Part shown: positions 1-14,672 of the stretch, piece after piece
How positions within the stretch are numbered: position 1 is the first letter of the stretch
How the letters are laid out: every line of letters begins with the position of its first letter
Origin: Diphasiastrum complanatum
Taxonomy: Eukaryota > Streptophyta > Lycopodiopsida > Lycopodiales > Lycopodiaceae
DNA: 64,000 nt
Direction: 5' to 3'
Assembly: GCA_029204225.1 (NCBI GenBank)
Contig: CM055098.1
Location: 19,623,303-19,687,302, forward strand
Notes under the pieces: generated by a model
Database searches by the model: none
What the model was told of the DNA's origin: nothing
What the model saw: the letters and a program-made list of their open reading frames with translations, nothing else
Translations under genes and position numbers: made by a program

Positions 1-923
1 GAGGATATTCCTTGACAAATCGTCTGTAATATCCCACCAAACCTAGAAAGATTTGAAGCTCTAAAATATTATGAGGTCTCAGCCAACTGAGTATGGCTTT
101 AACCTTATTGGGGTCCATCTTAATCCCATCTGCCGAGATAATGTGACCCAAATAAGATACTTCTTCAACGAAGAATTCACACTTGGATTTTTTAGCATAA
201 AGCTTATGCTTTCTAAGCAGTCGAAACACCTTTCTAAGGTGTTTAAGATGCTCCTTCCTCGTTTTGTTGTAGACGACGATGTCATCTAAAAATACGACTA
301 CAAAATTACCCAAGTATGGTCTGAGAACACTGTTCATCAAGGTCATAAAGGTAGCTAGAGCATTTGTGAGCCCAAATGGCATCACCTTAAACTCATAATG
401 ACCATGACGAGTCCTAAAAGCTGTTTTTGGGACATCTTCCGACTTTATACGGACTTGATGATATCTCGATCTGAGGTCTATTTTACTGAAAAACTTAGCC
501 CCGTCGAGTAGATCAAACAACTCGTCTGCCCGAGGCATAGGGTACTTATTCTTAATTTTTGTCTGAATTTGGCCTTTCACAAGATAATCTGTTAAACTGC
601 CTAGTTATTTCTTCATCCTCTGTTCGGCTGACCCGATACGGAGGTTTAGAAACAAGTGTTGTACCTGGTACTAGGTTTATTTCATGATCTACCTCTCTGT
701 TGGGTGGCAATCCATGTGGCAAATCTTCAGGAAAAACATCTTTAAATTTAGACAATAAAGTTTCTAATTTACTGATTTTCTGCTGTATAGAACTGGAAAT
801 AGAAACTTCAGGAATAAACTGAAAGTCACATAAGAATACCTGATTGTCTTCGTCTCCGTTTAGCTGACAGAGCTCTGAACTGCAGACCATAGGACTATTG
901 GGAACATCATGCTCCCCATGCAA
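1..923 (-). pseudogene. Ty3/gypsy reverse transcriptase fragment with frameshift
   Basis: Seen: read on the minus strand, 923 to 552 encodes the pre-RT linker (motif LPPNREVDHEINLVPG, then KPPYRVSR). The frame shifts near 575 and continues open to position 1 as a gypsy RT palm, with [17 protein letters not shown], the catalytic block [11 protein letters not shown] at about 300-268, and the thumb motif [11 protein letters not shown]. Known: these motifs in this order belong to Ty3/gypsy pol, which copies the element RNA into DNA in cytoplasmic particles. The catalytic LDD is intact, but the linker and RT lie in different frames, so the copy is inactive. RNase H and integrase would lie beyond the left window edge. 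The gag/protease piece at 1028-1567 belongs to the same element. Confidence 0.9.
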
Positions 924-1027
924 CTGGATCTCTCGGCCTTTATGCTGAAAGTTGAGAGTGTTCTCTTGATAATTTCTGTGGAGGGAAGGTCCTAAGATGT
1001 AGAGCCAGTCTCTGCCGAGAACAATGT

Positions 1028-1567
1028 CTATGCGAGTCTCTGAAAGTTTATTTCATCTTGGTACCCCTGAATACCAAGATCTAGGTTACTTACCATGGTT
1101 TCCCAAATTTTCTTATCTTCACCCTTAGCCAATGAAACTATGTACCTATGCTGACTAGGTACTTCTGGAAGTCTAAGTTTTTTAACTAGGGTGTAGTTGA
1201 TGAAATTATGGGTCGCCCCCTCATCAACCATAACTCTGACTGACTGGTCACCAACTTTCCCGTGCATACGTACTAGGTCATGCAGCCCAAAGCTGAAGGG
1301 TCTTGCTAGCATTGCAGAGGTCAGCTGGCAACAGTGTTCATGGTCTTCATGATACACTTTGATCTCGGAAGCTACCGAGTCATTGGGGAAACTTATTGTC
1401 TGAACAAGATGAACTTGCTTTTTATCTTTTTTATCTTTAGTGAAAGGCCCCTTGGGACACTGTCTGACTGTGTGTCCCTTGCCATGCACACAAAGCACAA
1501 ACGTTCTTGTTTGGCTTTCTCAAAATCTTCTAGTTTTAAAGGCTGTATGAGCGATGGGTATTTCTGA
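1028..1567 (-). pseudogene. Ty3/gypsy gag zinc knuckle and aspartic protease, frameshifted
   Basis: Seen: the minus strand reads a CCHC knuckle followed by a retropepsin-like domain with VMVDEGATHNFI. The knuckle is split between two frames. The first half (KAKQERLCFVC) is in the frame open from 1567, and the second half (HGKGHTVRQCP) is in the frame starting at 1498. One missing base at the join explains both. The protease triad, usually DSG or DTG before ATHNFI, reads DEG. Known: gypsy gag knuckles package RNA and the protease matures Gag-Pol. Inferred: this is the upstream part of the element at 1-923. The interval 924-1027 is protease C-terminus/RT linker broken by further shifts. Confidence 0.8.
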
Positions 1568-2290
1568 GGAGCTTCACCTTTTACTTTATCTTCTTTCTTT
1601 CATTTTTAAACTTTCTTTTTAAATTGAAAGTCTTTCTGAGAAAGCTGCTCAGAAAAGGGCTCTTATCTCGCCCTTTCCTACCCACTGAAACATCATAGAT
1701 TTGAGCATATCTGAGATTTGAGCACATCATAGTGGGTCAGCTGAGCAAACCTGTTTCCATACAAAATTCGAGTTTCGAGCCCAAAAACCAATCCCAAATT
1801 CTAAATTAGTACGGACACCTGCTCGCTGGTCAATCCTCTATGTCTGCTGCAAATCCCTGCTGGAAAACACAAATGGATGGCTGAAATAGATCCACGCTAG
1901 ACCTGCAAATTTCTGGACTTGTGGAGGAAGAACCCTCGCTGACCAATCTTGTAGATTTGTTAGAAAAACCCACCCCCTTAGGCTTCTGAAAAAACAGGGA
2001 TGGATTTGGAAATTGGTATATGCCTGCCCAGCGTTGGCCTTTCCTTTGATTTTACTCTTAAAATCCTCTTGCAAAAGAAGGATTTGATGTTGCAGCTACA
2101 GCGATGGAGCTGCCCTCCGTTTCTGATCAAAAATCCACTCAATTTGCATCAAATTACACTATCAACACAGCAAAGGAGAGCTGGTTCTACAGCGATGTAT
2201 CTATCTCCCTCTTTCCTGAATGTAAGATGATCTTTTCCCACAGTCTGATAGCTTTTTTCTCTTGCTGAACTAAACTCCCAAAGAAGGAGA
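1568..2290 (-). other. Untranslated leader and eroded gag of the left gypsy element
   Basis: The interval lies between the zinc knuckle and the primer-binding site, where gag should be. No long minus-strand frame is visible. The short frames at 1838-2230 look like nothing I recognise. It is too short for a full gypsy gag, so part of gag is probably deleted. Confidence 0.4.
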
Positions 2291-2304
2291 TGGCTCTGAT
2301 AGCA
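2291..2304 (-). other. Retrotransposon primer-binding site (tRNA-iMet type)
   Basis: The + strand reads tggctctgatagca. Its complement TGCTATCAGAGCCA differs by one base from the plant standard TGGTATCAGAGCCA, which pairs with the 3' end of initiator tRNA-Met. It stands one base from the LTR start TGTAAG, as expected for a minus-strand element. Confidence 0.75.
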
Positions 2305-2305
2305 A

Positions 2306-2930
2306 TGTAAGAAATCCTAACACCACAATAGGGCAAACACGAACTGATCCTCCCAGCCTTGCCTACTCCCTAATATGGAGCAAGCCCCTCCTAGCCCAGT
2401 GTGAGGCCTGGTAGCATGCATACTGCCAAGTGTCGGCCACGTGGCTCTGTCGTGCCGACTGAACGTCGGGACCCAACGTGGGGCCCTATCCTGCTGACAG
2501 GTCCCTAGGCAGTGTTAGGCCTGCCATAGCTATGGACCGTGCCAGGACACACTACTCACATTGTCTTGCCCTGTTGGTCAAGTATGCTGGACACGACCCT
2601 GACTGTGGTATCTGACCTCCTATGTCCTCTAGGGCTCGACACTGGTTACGTGCTCGTAACAGTTATAAACCCTAAAAGCTGAGGAATATTCCCTCTAAGA
2701 CCATGCAAAAGCAACTTGATAACCTATTCTTGCACAAAAAGTTGTCAATCACCATGCACTAGCTCCATAGGCCCAATTAGAGCATTTGGGCCCTCACAAG
2801 GTTATTAATTACATTACTGGCTAGCCTATTCCGGAATGACGTGGCATAACTAATAATCTCGTACACTGGAGTACCAGCTATCCATGTCATGAATTATTCC
2901 AAATTCCATATACAGGACATGGACGTAACA
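2306..2930 (-). repeat. Ty3/gypsy LTR (family 1), 625 bp
   Basis: On the + strand it starts TGTAAGAAATCC and ends GTAACA. A primer-binding site abuts its left end (minus orientation) and a polypyrimidine run, ctcccccc (a PPT in complement), abuts its right end at 2931. Internal stretches match the LTR at 62838-63527 in the same order, for example CAATTAGAG.RTTTGGG.CCTC.CAAGGTTATTA. PBS on one side and PPT on the other suggests an LTR shared by two tandem minus-strand elements, or a recombined one. Confidence 0.75.
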
Positions 2931-3498
2931 CTCCCCCCTACAAGTTCTATAGTTCCCTCCATTGTGCTCCTTCCACTCCCCATTTCTTCTACGTCTGTTG
3001 TCTGCTCTTCGTCGTCTACGGAAATACCACCCACTAATGTTATTCCATAGACTCCATCTAAATTCGTAGAGTTCTTTTCCTCCTCACTGACTAATCAAAT
3101 CAAGGCAAACTCTCAGTTCTTGAAACAAAAACACGATAGCCTGCTTGGTTAATGAAAAGAACTTGTTGCAGATCAAGACTACACCATTAGAACAGTCAAT
3201 TGGAAACAAGCAGGTTGCAACCTTGGAATCTACTACCACAATAAACTGTTAACTGGAAATAAGATCGAGAGGCAAAAAGAAGAGGCCCTCTCTTGGGCAT
3301 CCGTCTAGAAGAAAGGTACCAAACTGAGTGCTCCCACATCCTCGATCATTAAAGCCAGTATTTCGGAAAAAAGATCCAGAGAGCAAAAAGCCCACAATAT
3401 TAGAGTTCGAGGGGTCTTGGATACACATGATGCCATTGTTGAGGCCAATTCTAAGGAGTTCTTGTAACTACTTAGGAATTTTATCCTCTTCCTTGATG
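2931..3498. other. Retroelement remnant, no coding recognised
   Basis: It begins with the polypyrimidine run ctccccccta next to LTR family 1, then about 550 bp without a domain I recognise. The right gypsy element (3499-5656) should have RT, RNase H and integrase here, so they are deleted or replaced. Confidence 0.35.
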
Positions 3499-3969
3499 CT
3501 ATACTTCATCTTTCAAAAAACATAGATAAACTTTATTACCAGAATCTTTCAAATATTCAAAAACTTCTAAAGCAGAAACCAAAGGATCAAAAGGCCTATT
3601 TACATCGCCTTTTAGCTCAACCAACGAGCCCTTATGCAAAAAGGAAATACTATGAATAACATAATCCTTTCTTAAAGACTCGTTTTTAGAATAAAACCAT
3701 TCTTTTCCTAAGATTATGTCTACGCTATCCAAATTCATGATATGAAAATCTAGCAGTTCAACATAATCTTGAATCTGAAGCGGCAACTGAGGAACAAGCA
3801 GATCCCAAGCTTGCCGATCTTCCCCCAACGCCATTTTCACCACATACAAGTGATTACTTGGCGCGGTAGCCGCCTTGAGCTTCTGCACCAATTTAGCATT
3901 TATGAAGTTATGTGTCGAACCATCATCAAAAAGAGCAATCACAGCTTGGCGTCGAACGATTCCATTCAT
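3499..3969 (-). pseudogene. Ty3/gypsy retropepsin-like protease domain
   Basis: Seen: a 156-codon open minus-strand frame with the active-site block VIALFDDGSTHNFINAKLVQKL, followed downstream by VDIILGKEWF, the flap/C-terminal block of gypsy proteases (usually G.DWL or GMQWL). The triad DSG reads DDG. Known: this domain cleaves the Gag-Pol polyprotein. The gag region (3999-4839) precedes it directly in minus orientation and the RT that should follow is missing. Inferred: this is a second gypsy family, distinct from the element at 1-2305 because its LTR (5659 onward) is unrelated. Confidence 0.75.
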
Positions 3970-3998
3970 ATGAATGAGATCGTGAGGGCCAAAAACAG

Positions 3999-4839
3999 CT
4001 ATATTAAAGCAACAATTCTCGCTACTAGTGCCATCCTTAAAGGATAAATCAACAAAAGAAATAGTAGAATTACCTGGAGCTTTAAAAGATTTAGGTTGCC
4101 CGCGTAGTCTGCGCGATCCAACTTAATGCGCTTTTTTTCCACCTCGGGAACCAGTGTCCGTCCTGTCTTTGCCCAGCTTCTTGAAAAATTTCTTTTCTTT
4201 TTGCTCAGCCTTGGGCAAACTTTGCTCTTGCGAGAGGCAAAATGGGCGTCATCGAAGATTTTCGCAAAGCGAACTGCATCCTCAATAGTCTGCGATTGGT
4301 TACGCTGCACTCCTAGCTGAAATTCTTTCATAAGCCCCAAAATAAAATGTCGTTTTAACAAATAGGATAGATTCGTGAAGCGAATCGGGGCAAAATTTCC
4401 TGGAATTCTTGGATATAGGCATCTAACGGCCTAGTGCCATCTGCACGGTGGCGAAACGCCGCCAATTCTCAAAATCATCCAACACTAGAAGAAAAGCCGT
4501 TTTAAAGGCTTCTTGAAAGGCATCCCATGTAGAAGGGGCACCAACCCTCTCTTTCAGATCTTGCCACCATCATGTAAACGCCTTACCACGTAAAAACATG
4601 AGAGCAGAAGCGATCTCTGTACTATCAGGCGCATCGTGCATGGAAAAATGACTATTCCACCGATCGAGTCGTGACAATACCACATCGAGAAGCCGGTCCT
4701 TTTTTTCGCCCAAAAAGAATTCCGGATTAAACATTGGATAAAAACCAGCGGACTGCGAGGGCGTCGAGAAAGGCCACTCTTGCTCGGCCGCGGCATGCTT
4801 GGCTTGCATGTCCAAGATTTGGTTTTGCAACAAGTTCAA
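3999..4839 (-). pseudogene. Ty3/gypsy gag, interrupted
   Basis: Seen: the minus strand from 4839 reads a gag capsid domain: LDRWNSHFSMHDAPDSTEIA, then ALMFLRGKAFT, a TGA stop, then WWQDLKERVGAPSTWDAFQE. The Retrotrans_gag hallmarks (L.G.A..WW, TW..F...F) are clear. The TGA at about 4570 probably replaced a coding triplet. From 4361 the next open frame continues with LMKEFQLGVQRN and a lysine-rich stretch before the protease. At least one stop and one frame change mean it no longer encodes Gag. Neighbours are the protease at 3499-3969 and the primer-binding site at 5643-5656. Confidence 0.75.
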
Positions 4840-5642
4840 AGCCTGAACAAGCTGATTAGTATCTACATCAGGAGGAGGAGGTGGTAGCTATTAAGTTATA
4901 ACTTCAAAAGTTAAGTTTGTTTCAAAACTTAAAAGCTTTACAAAGTTTATGTTAAATGTTTTAACATGTACTTTTGAACGTACACAGAAGTTTAATCAAA
5001 AAAATTTAATAGTTCAAATTTAAAAAGTTTGTAAAAGTTTCAAAGTTTACAAAACTTTGAACAGCCGTTTGTTTATTACAGCAATCATAAGGTTTGTTAT
5101 AAGCACAAGTACTTTAAATAGTACTAGTAATTCTTAATGATGGCTAAGTTCTTCCCTCCCCACTCCATAAAATAGTGGGAATCTTTTTCCAACACCCTGT
5201 TGTAGATTGTGGCTGCCATAGGGCTGGCTGAAAAACGGCACACAGACCAAGATAGCAGATCCTGAAGCAACAGACGGGCTGGCACCTCGGTCCGCGGGCG
5301 TGCAAGTGCCCGACAATTTTTTTTATTTTTTTAGCAACTAGAAAATAGAGATGCCAAAAAAATTTCAGACTTCCGTCACCCCAAACTAAGGTTAGAAAAC
5401 AAAGTTGATTTCTGAAAAAATTTTAATAACCGTAAACAAAGTCAAAAAAACCAACAACTTCCACCATAGCTCGCAAAGGTGGCTCGTTTTCTATCAAAAC
5501 GACCGGATTGAGACGAACCAAAAAGCAAAGTTGTTCAGTTCGATCCCACAAATTCCACTAAGCCTTCAGATAACATTAGCCAAAAGCTTAAACCAACCAA
5601 AAACGTAAGTTAAAGCCATTGCACCTTATACACAATGATCGT
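4840..5642 (-). other. Untranslated leader of the second gypsy element
   Basis: It lies between the primer-binding site and gag in minus orientation. 4890-5110 is very AT-rich with repeated aaagttt/aaacttt words, and the rest shows no coding pattern. This is consistent with a long gypsy 5' leader. Confidence 0.5.
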
Positions 5643-5656
5643 TGGCTCTGATACCA
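5643..5656 (-). other. Retrotransposon primer-binding site (tRNA-iMet)
   Basis: tggctctgatacca is the exact complement of the plant tRNA-iMet primer-binding site TGGTATCAGAGCCA. It lies two bases from the LTR start TGTAGAGTCCCC at 5659, which fixes the minus orientation of the element. Confidence 0.85.
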
Positions 5657-5658
5657 AA

Positions 5659-6053
5659 TGTAGAGTCCCCATCGTCGTGCCGGTCATTGCTAAAGCACAA
5701 ACAGGTGACGAACACTACGTTACCGCCCAACCATAGAGGTGTTGCCACCTCACCCCCGTGCACTGGAGCTTTAGAGCACCATCAGGCAAGCTCGGATCTA
5801 ATGTAAGCCATGGTGTCCCATACCACCATGCCTTACCCTCGACCCTCGCCTACCTACATCCTAAAGCCTAGATCTCGTCCTGACCTGACCACCAATGGAA
5901 GAGCTCTTCATTCTCTAGGAGGGAATGAATACCAAGCTCAGGGAGATCCACCTCTATATACATAGTCCAGGTGGGTCATCTCCGTCCATAGGAGTCACAC
6001 ATGACCAACGACACGCGGCTTGAACGTGTATAAACAAAATTCTTGTCAACACA
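5659..6053 (-). repeat. 5' LTR of the second gypsy element (right end approximate)
   Basis: It starts TGTAGAGTCCCC beside the primer-binding site. In minus orientation it has a TATA-like ctatgtatatagagg at about 5950-5965. The far end is placed at ...gtcaacaca by its CA ending only, because no second LTR copy or target duplication was found. It is unrelated in sequence to LTR family 1 at 2306-2930. Confidence 0.5.
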
Positions 6054-6172
6054 GTTAGCCGCTTGAGAAGTTGATAGCCTTATCTTGTCTGCGCATGACA
6101 TCGTTTCCTCTTTGTATTTCAAAACTCCGCTTGAAGGTGCTCCAATCATTTTAAAGCTTATTGTTGTCCTCT

Positions 6173-6405
6173 TCAATTGGCTTCAAGTGAAGCTGCAGTC
6201 AAGAATGATGTAGTCGTCGCAAATGGCTTGGTTCTCAGCTTGCTAAAAAGGTTAAGGTTGACTTGAAATACTCCTTTTTGATGGCCAACAATTGAAAAAG
6301 ATATTCCAACCATTCCATCTTGTCTATCATCTCCATCTCCTATTGATGTGATCTCGACAACTTTGTATTGTAGGACTTCAAAGTCCTCATCTTGTTTGGG
6401 ATTTC
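6173..6405 (-). CDS. Possible terminal exon of an unidentified gene
   Basis: Seen: the minus strand is open for about 77 codons, from an AG acceptor-like site (ataag/ga at 6406) to a TGA at 6175-6173. It reads KQDEDFEVLQYKVVEITS, then GMVGISFSIVGHQKGVFQVN, and ends SLEAN. Composition looks protein-like rather than random, but I recognise no family. It lies 1 kb downstream, in minus orientation, of the FHA exon at 7430-7615, so it could be the last exon of the same gene. It could also be a fortuitous frame beside the LTR. Confidence 0.25.
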
Positions 6406-7429
6406 CTTATTGTCCATTTGGGCTATTCCACCAACTATACAATGCTACAAACCAAATAAGATGCTCACAGGAAATCAAAACAAAGCAAGCGGATGGGCGT
6501 ACTAGGTCAAAGAATGCATGAATAGAATGGAATATGCAAGAGAACGTGGAGTAGACCTTATTAGCAACTCAGATTAGAGAGACAAAGTGACAAATAATCA
6601 AAGAAAAGAGCTACCTAATATTTGACAAGATGATAAATTGATAGAAAACCTATAGGAAGAGCTACTTGGATTACGCTAAGGTCTTGAATGATGAGATGGC
6701 ATTGAATTATGTCTGCAACTCTATTTATAGTCTTCAATTTTCACATCCTCGCTCTACCTTACTTAGTGCGTCTAGTCAACCACCTACTTCTTGGAATCTA
6801 AATAACTTATTTTGATAAGTGTCGTGTAACTTTATCCATGATAAATGGGTCCAAAATAAGCCCAAGTTCCACATTTAAGGGCCCAAATCTCTACCTACAC
6901 CAAAATGCCTACATATAACAGCTCATACACACTTAATCATTTATGATTACAAGAACTTGAGGCTTTTATATATTTACAACATAAATTTTATGATATACAC
7001 AAGATTTATTATGTTAAGGCTCATGTTTCACTTCTAACTAGGTTAGATCTTGAAGATGAAGTCATCAACTTTGAAACTAATCTCGAGTCCCTAATGCACT
7101 AGAATGCTTAAAACTTCAAAGATTTAGAGTCAGAAAATTGTACGCTTTGCAAGAACCAGTATGTGTTTTATATTCATTCACCATAAGAATGTATATGGGT
7201 TAATTTTTAGACACTAATAGGATTTGCTTTTGTAATACCAAAAGTCTATTTGGAAAAAAATATATGTTCAAATAAAAGATATTTATTAGAAAGTTGGCTT
7301 TTTATTTAGCATTTTGAATGTTTTTTTAAGATCGCGAACATAGTTGATTTATGGCTTAAGCATTCGTCATCACTAATAGTTATATACAATACAATTCTTT
7401 GAAAACTGCAATTCATAAAAGGTACTTAC
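6406..7429. other. AT-rich non-coding, possibly intronic
   Basis: No domain, LTR end or convincing exon is visible on either strand. If 7430-7615 and 6173-6405 belong to one gene, this is their intron. Confidence 0.4.
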
Positions 7430-7615
7430 AAGATGACTTTGAAATTTTTTAGATTGGCATGTAACAAAATGTAGAGGATTAATGCCTTCACATTCAATAG
7501 CTATCGACGAACCATTGACATCAATACGAGCTTGACGTCTACTACAAAACTGTAGTGCCTTCGAAGACATATCAAAAGTTCCTCTTCCAATCCATGTGTT
7601 CCCCTGCTTCAACTT
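7430..7615 (-). CDS. Exon encoding an FHA-like domain segment
   Basis: Seen: 186 nt, exactly 62 codons, open on the minus strand. It is bounded by a good acceptor (cacttgcag/AAG) and a consensus donor (CTT/gtaagtacc). The peptide includes NTWIGRGTFDMSSKALQFCS then RRQARIDVNGSSIAIE and ends near EGINPLHF. Known: GR...CSR.QA.I....... NP is the layout of FHA phosphothreonine-binding domains of the PNKP/aprataxin kind, also found fused to other DNA-repair enzymes in plants. Inferred: this is one internal exon of a nuclear, possibly DNA-repair-linked, FHA protein. The rest is not identified. The (CT)n tract at 7664 lies in the intron upstream. A gene-fragment capture by a transposon is the alternative. 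Confidence 0.55.
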
Positions 7616-7659
7616 CTGCAAGTGATTCAATGGTTAAGAACAAGATTTGAATCCTTACA

Positions 7660-8487
<828 letters not shown>

Positions 8488-9488
8488 TGTTGGGATTGCA
8501 AGGTCTGAGGGTATGCGCGTCGCGACGAGGAGAAGCTAGCGGGAATCCTCGGTGCATGCAACTACCTCTATCCTATTCAAACCGACTTCGATAGTTCGAA
8601 GTCTGTCCTACTTGATCACAGCTTCGAAGTCACTGGATCAATACAATCGATTCCATAGCCATGCACGAATTAACTTGGTTTTATATTTAGCTTTGCAAAA
8701 GAATATCAGGTGCGAAGATTAGAGCGACAATTCGACACAAGCTATCAGTCATACAAGACAGTTTAATCTACAAATAAATTTATCTGCAAGCAAGAATCAA
8801 TCTGAACATGAATAAAATGAGCATTCAATCACAGTATGCACGACCTAGATTATTGGAACATTGATTATTCAATCATGAATAGATACAGTCTGAATGCAGT
8901 CAGAGTCACGTTCTTCCTAAAACAATACTCTGTGATAATAGAGAGAGAGAGAGAGAGAACAAAATTGTGCTCTGGATGTTCGATCTATTATTTTCTTGTC
9001 CAACCGAGCACCTGATAAGTTGCTGGATATATACACATGGCTAACTAATTAAAAGAATGTTCAATCTGTGTTCTACAATCAGGATTAAGGCACTACGTGC
9101 CGTTGGCAGTCGCCTGTGGACAGTACCGGATTCTGTTAGAGATTTTGTCCGATCGTGATTCAATCTACTTGTTGATCCGCCGATAGTCGGATTGCGGCTG
9201 ATTGTTCGAGGATGGCCGAATGATTGAATCTGGTCAGATGGTCCGAGATGGTCGAACTATCAAGGATGGCCGAACAATCGAAGATGGCCGAATAATCAAG
9301 GATGACCAAATAGTCGAAGGTGTTTGAACAATCGAGGAAGCACTGTCACTGAATCCTTTGTATTTCTGTAGACTGTCATAAAAAAAGTGTATTTCTGCAG
9401 AGCATGCGACTATACAAGTATTTACAACAGCTAGTGAATGGATCTAGATTAGCAGAGAGATAGGGATGGAGAGGATAGAAATCCAACA
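8488..9488 (-). repeat. 3' LTR of a Ty1/copia element, about 1001 bp
   Basis: The + strand runs from TGTTGGGATTGC to GAAATCCAACA, so the ends are short inverted repeats (TGTTGG[G]ATT). The abutting cctcccctt at 9489 is the complement of a polypurine tract, which makes this the 3' LTR of a minus-strand element. The internal cttcgatagttcg and tatttctg.agactg words recur in the E-element LTR at 40398-40698. A short (GA)n lies at 8938-8958. Confidence 0.75.
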
Positions 9489-10699
9489 CCTCCCCTTAAT
9501 TTGGATCCTTGAACGCCTTGATGTTCAAATTTGAGATAGCACAAAAATTCTTGTGTGCTTCTTGATTTAAACCTTTTTGTAAATATATCAACTGCCATGT
9601 ACTAAGTTCTGCAAAATTTCAGACTTACCTCCTTCTTGAGTATTTTGCTCCTGATGTAGTGGTATTTAATCTCGATGTGCTTGCTCCTAGAATGAAATCT
9701 AGGATTGATCGATAATGCAGTAGCACTCTGATTGTCGCACTGAATAATTAATTGTTGGAGCAGATTGTCCGAGACCAATATCAAACAATAAATTCCTCAA
9801 CGAAATTGCCTCTTTAGTAGCTTGAGAGGCTGTAATGTATTTTGATTCTATAGATGGCATTGCAATGGAGGTTTGTTTTCGACTGTTTCATGATATTGGA
9901 CCATTATTGAACAGGAAGACAAGTCCAGAAGTTGATCTTCTAGTGTCGATATCACCTACTCAATTTGCATTTGTATATCCATGAAGAGTCTGGATTCGGA
10001 TGAATCGACATGACCATAGCAGATACAAAGGTCAATAGTAGTTCGTACATATCCGATTACTCTAAAAAGAGCTTTCCAGTGGATCATATCGGGATTAGCC
10101 ATGTATTGATGGCGTATACAAGATCTGGTCTGGTAGAGATCATTGCATACATTAGGGATCCGATAATTGATTGAGATAGATATCCCTTCATTTCGGCCTT
10201 CTCCTCATTAGTCTGAGGGCATTTAAGACCTGGATCCATGGGATTATGTACAAATCTGCAATTCATGACCTGGATCCATGGGATTATGTACAAATTTGCA
10301 ATTCATGAAATTGAATTTCGTCAACAAATTATAGAAGAACCTCTACTAGGTGATATACAGAAATCTTCTGTTTCTGTCTCTGTGGATCTGAATCCCGAGA
10401 GAGTAATGCGCTTCTCCCAGATCTGTCATCTCGAATTCTCGGGATAGCATCCTCTTAGTGTCCTTTGTCAGATCGATATTGTTGATGAACAACAACGTAT
10501 CATCCACATGGAGTGTGATGATGACAAAGAATTGATTGATAGCTTTAAAATATACATTACAGTCTATAAAGCTTGGTTCGAATCCATGATCGATCAAGAA
10601 TGTGTAGACTAAATAAATGAAAAAGGACTCTACCACCTCTATATACATAATGCAAGTGAGCCTCACCTCAAGCAAAATCCACACATAGATCTGTGACAC
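9489..10699 (-). pseudogene. Ty1/copia RT (C-terminal half) and RNase H, broken
   Basis: Seen on the minus strand: RT palm motif IITLHVDDTLLF at about 10520, with the usual YVDD reading HVDD; MTDLGEAHYSLGIQIH; the RT/RNase H connection MDPGLKCPQTNEE; GSLMYAMISTRPDLVYA; and the RNase H tail CDNQSATALSINPRFHSRSK then HIEIKYHYIRSKIL. Known: this order belongs to copia pol. It is cut into several frames by stops and by the 40-bp duplication at 10227-10306. Its polypurine tract and LTR follow directly to the left. The upstream RT half and integrase are missing, and at about 10700 the sequence changes to a gypsy fragment. It is close kin to element E at 40699-45960 (both have FLIDHG[FY]EPS). Confidence 0.85.
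10227..10306. repeat. Tandem duplication of a 40-bp unit in copia RT
   Basis: The unit gacctggatccatgggatta/tgtacaaatYtgcaattcat occurs twice back to back with one difference (C or T at base 30). Because 40 is not a multiple of three, it shifts the RT frame. Confidence 0.9.
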
Positions 10700-10956
10700 A
10701 AGCCAATTTAGGTGTTTACATGTGGCACTTAAAATGTCGACAACGCAAAATGAACGTTTTGCATCTCATCGAGGGCGTCATCTCAAGGCGTATTGTTATG
10801 GTACATAACATTCCCTTCACCTTAAGAACTTCCAAGGAAGGAACCTAAAAACATGTAGGTCTTAAATTTACCTCTTTCTTCCAAGTGTCCTCATCATCCG
10901 ACTTACCTTTCCAACATACCGAATATTCAAAAACTATCACCTGATGGCATTGTGTA

Positions 10957-11330
10957 TCAATGAATTTGTCTAGTTCTGTGAGTGCAAAGGCTGTCAAATC
11001 CTCCAACTTCAATATAGTTTACCTTCCGTCTAACATGGAATCCAAGATGAACTTCAATCCCTTGTGTAAGATCTAGTTGATAAACAAACTTAATTTTCTT
11101 CACAATCTTGTAAGGACCACTCCATCTAGGAAATAGTTTATGATTCCCCATTTGTAGTACCTTAGAATCTATTGGAATTCCAAGATAAACTCAATCTCCG
11201 ACCTCAAACTCTAAAGGCGAGCAATTCTAATAAGCATAGAATTGGGCTTGATCTTGAGCAATTCTAATGCTTTCCTTAGCTTCTTGCAACATTTCACATA
11301 CTAAGTTCAATGAGAGGGTGATGAAATCTT
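10957..11330 (-). pseudogene. Ty3/gypsy integrase C-terminal domain with two stops
   Basis: Seen: the minus strand reads EAKESIRIAQDQAQFYAY, a TAG, NCSPLEFEVGD, a TGA, then VYLGIPIDSKVLQMGNHKLF, PRWSGPYKIVKKI and LDLTQGIEVHLGFHV. Known: the F.VGD.V.L and P.W.GP..I...... Y.LDL motifs form the DNA-binding C-terminal module of gypsy integrases. Two in-frame stops make it dead. It sits directly against the copia fragment at 9489-10699, so the two are a composite, not one element. 10700-10956 carries no recognised domain. Confidence 0.8.
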
Positions 11331-11342
11331 CCTTTGATGCTG

Positions 11343-11475
11343 AAACTGAAATACTATAAAAAGTATTTCAACCAGTGTTTCATCGAAACGCGTTTCGAAC
11401 GCTGAAACGGGTTCGAAACGAAACGTACAAAACGACCCCGTTTCGAAACGAGGTTTTGTTGTTCGAAACGACCGG
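11343..11475. repeat. TTCGAA-rich palindromic repeat, copy 1
   Basis: It contains several CGTTTCGAAACG-type palindromes in about 100 bp, preceded by tatttcaaccagtgtttca. Related copies are at 16940-17050 and, with the core GGTTCGAACC, at 18040-18260. I do not recognise the family. Confidence 0.6.
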
Positions 11476-11524
11476 TGAACCCGAGAGGTGGGTGTTTTCA
11501 AATTTTGGCACGTTAGAAAAACCC

Positions 11525-14672
<3,148 letters not shown>

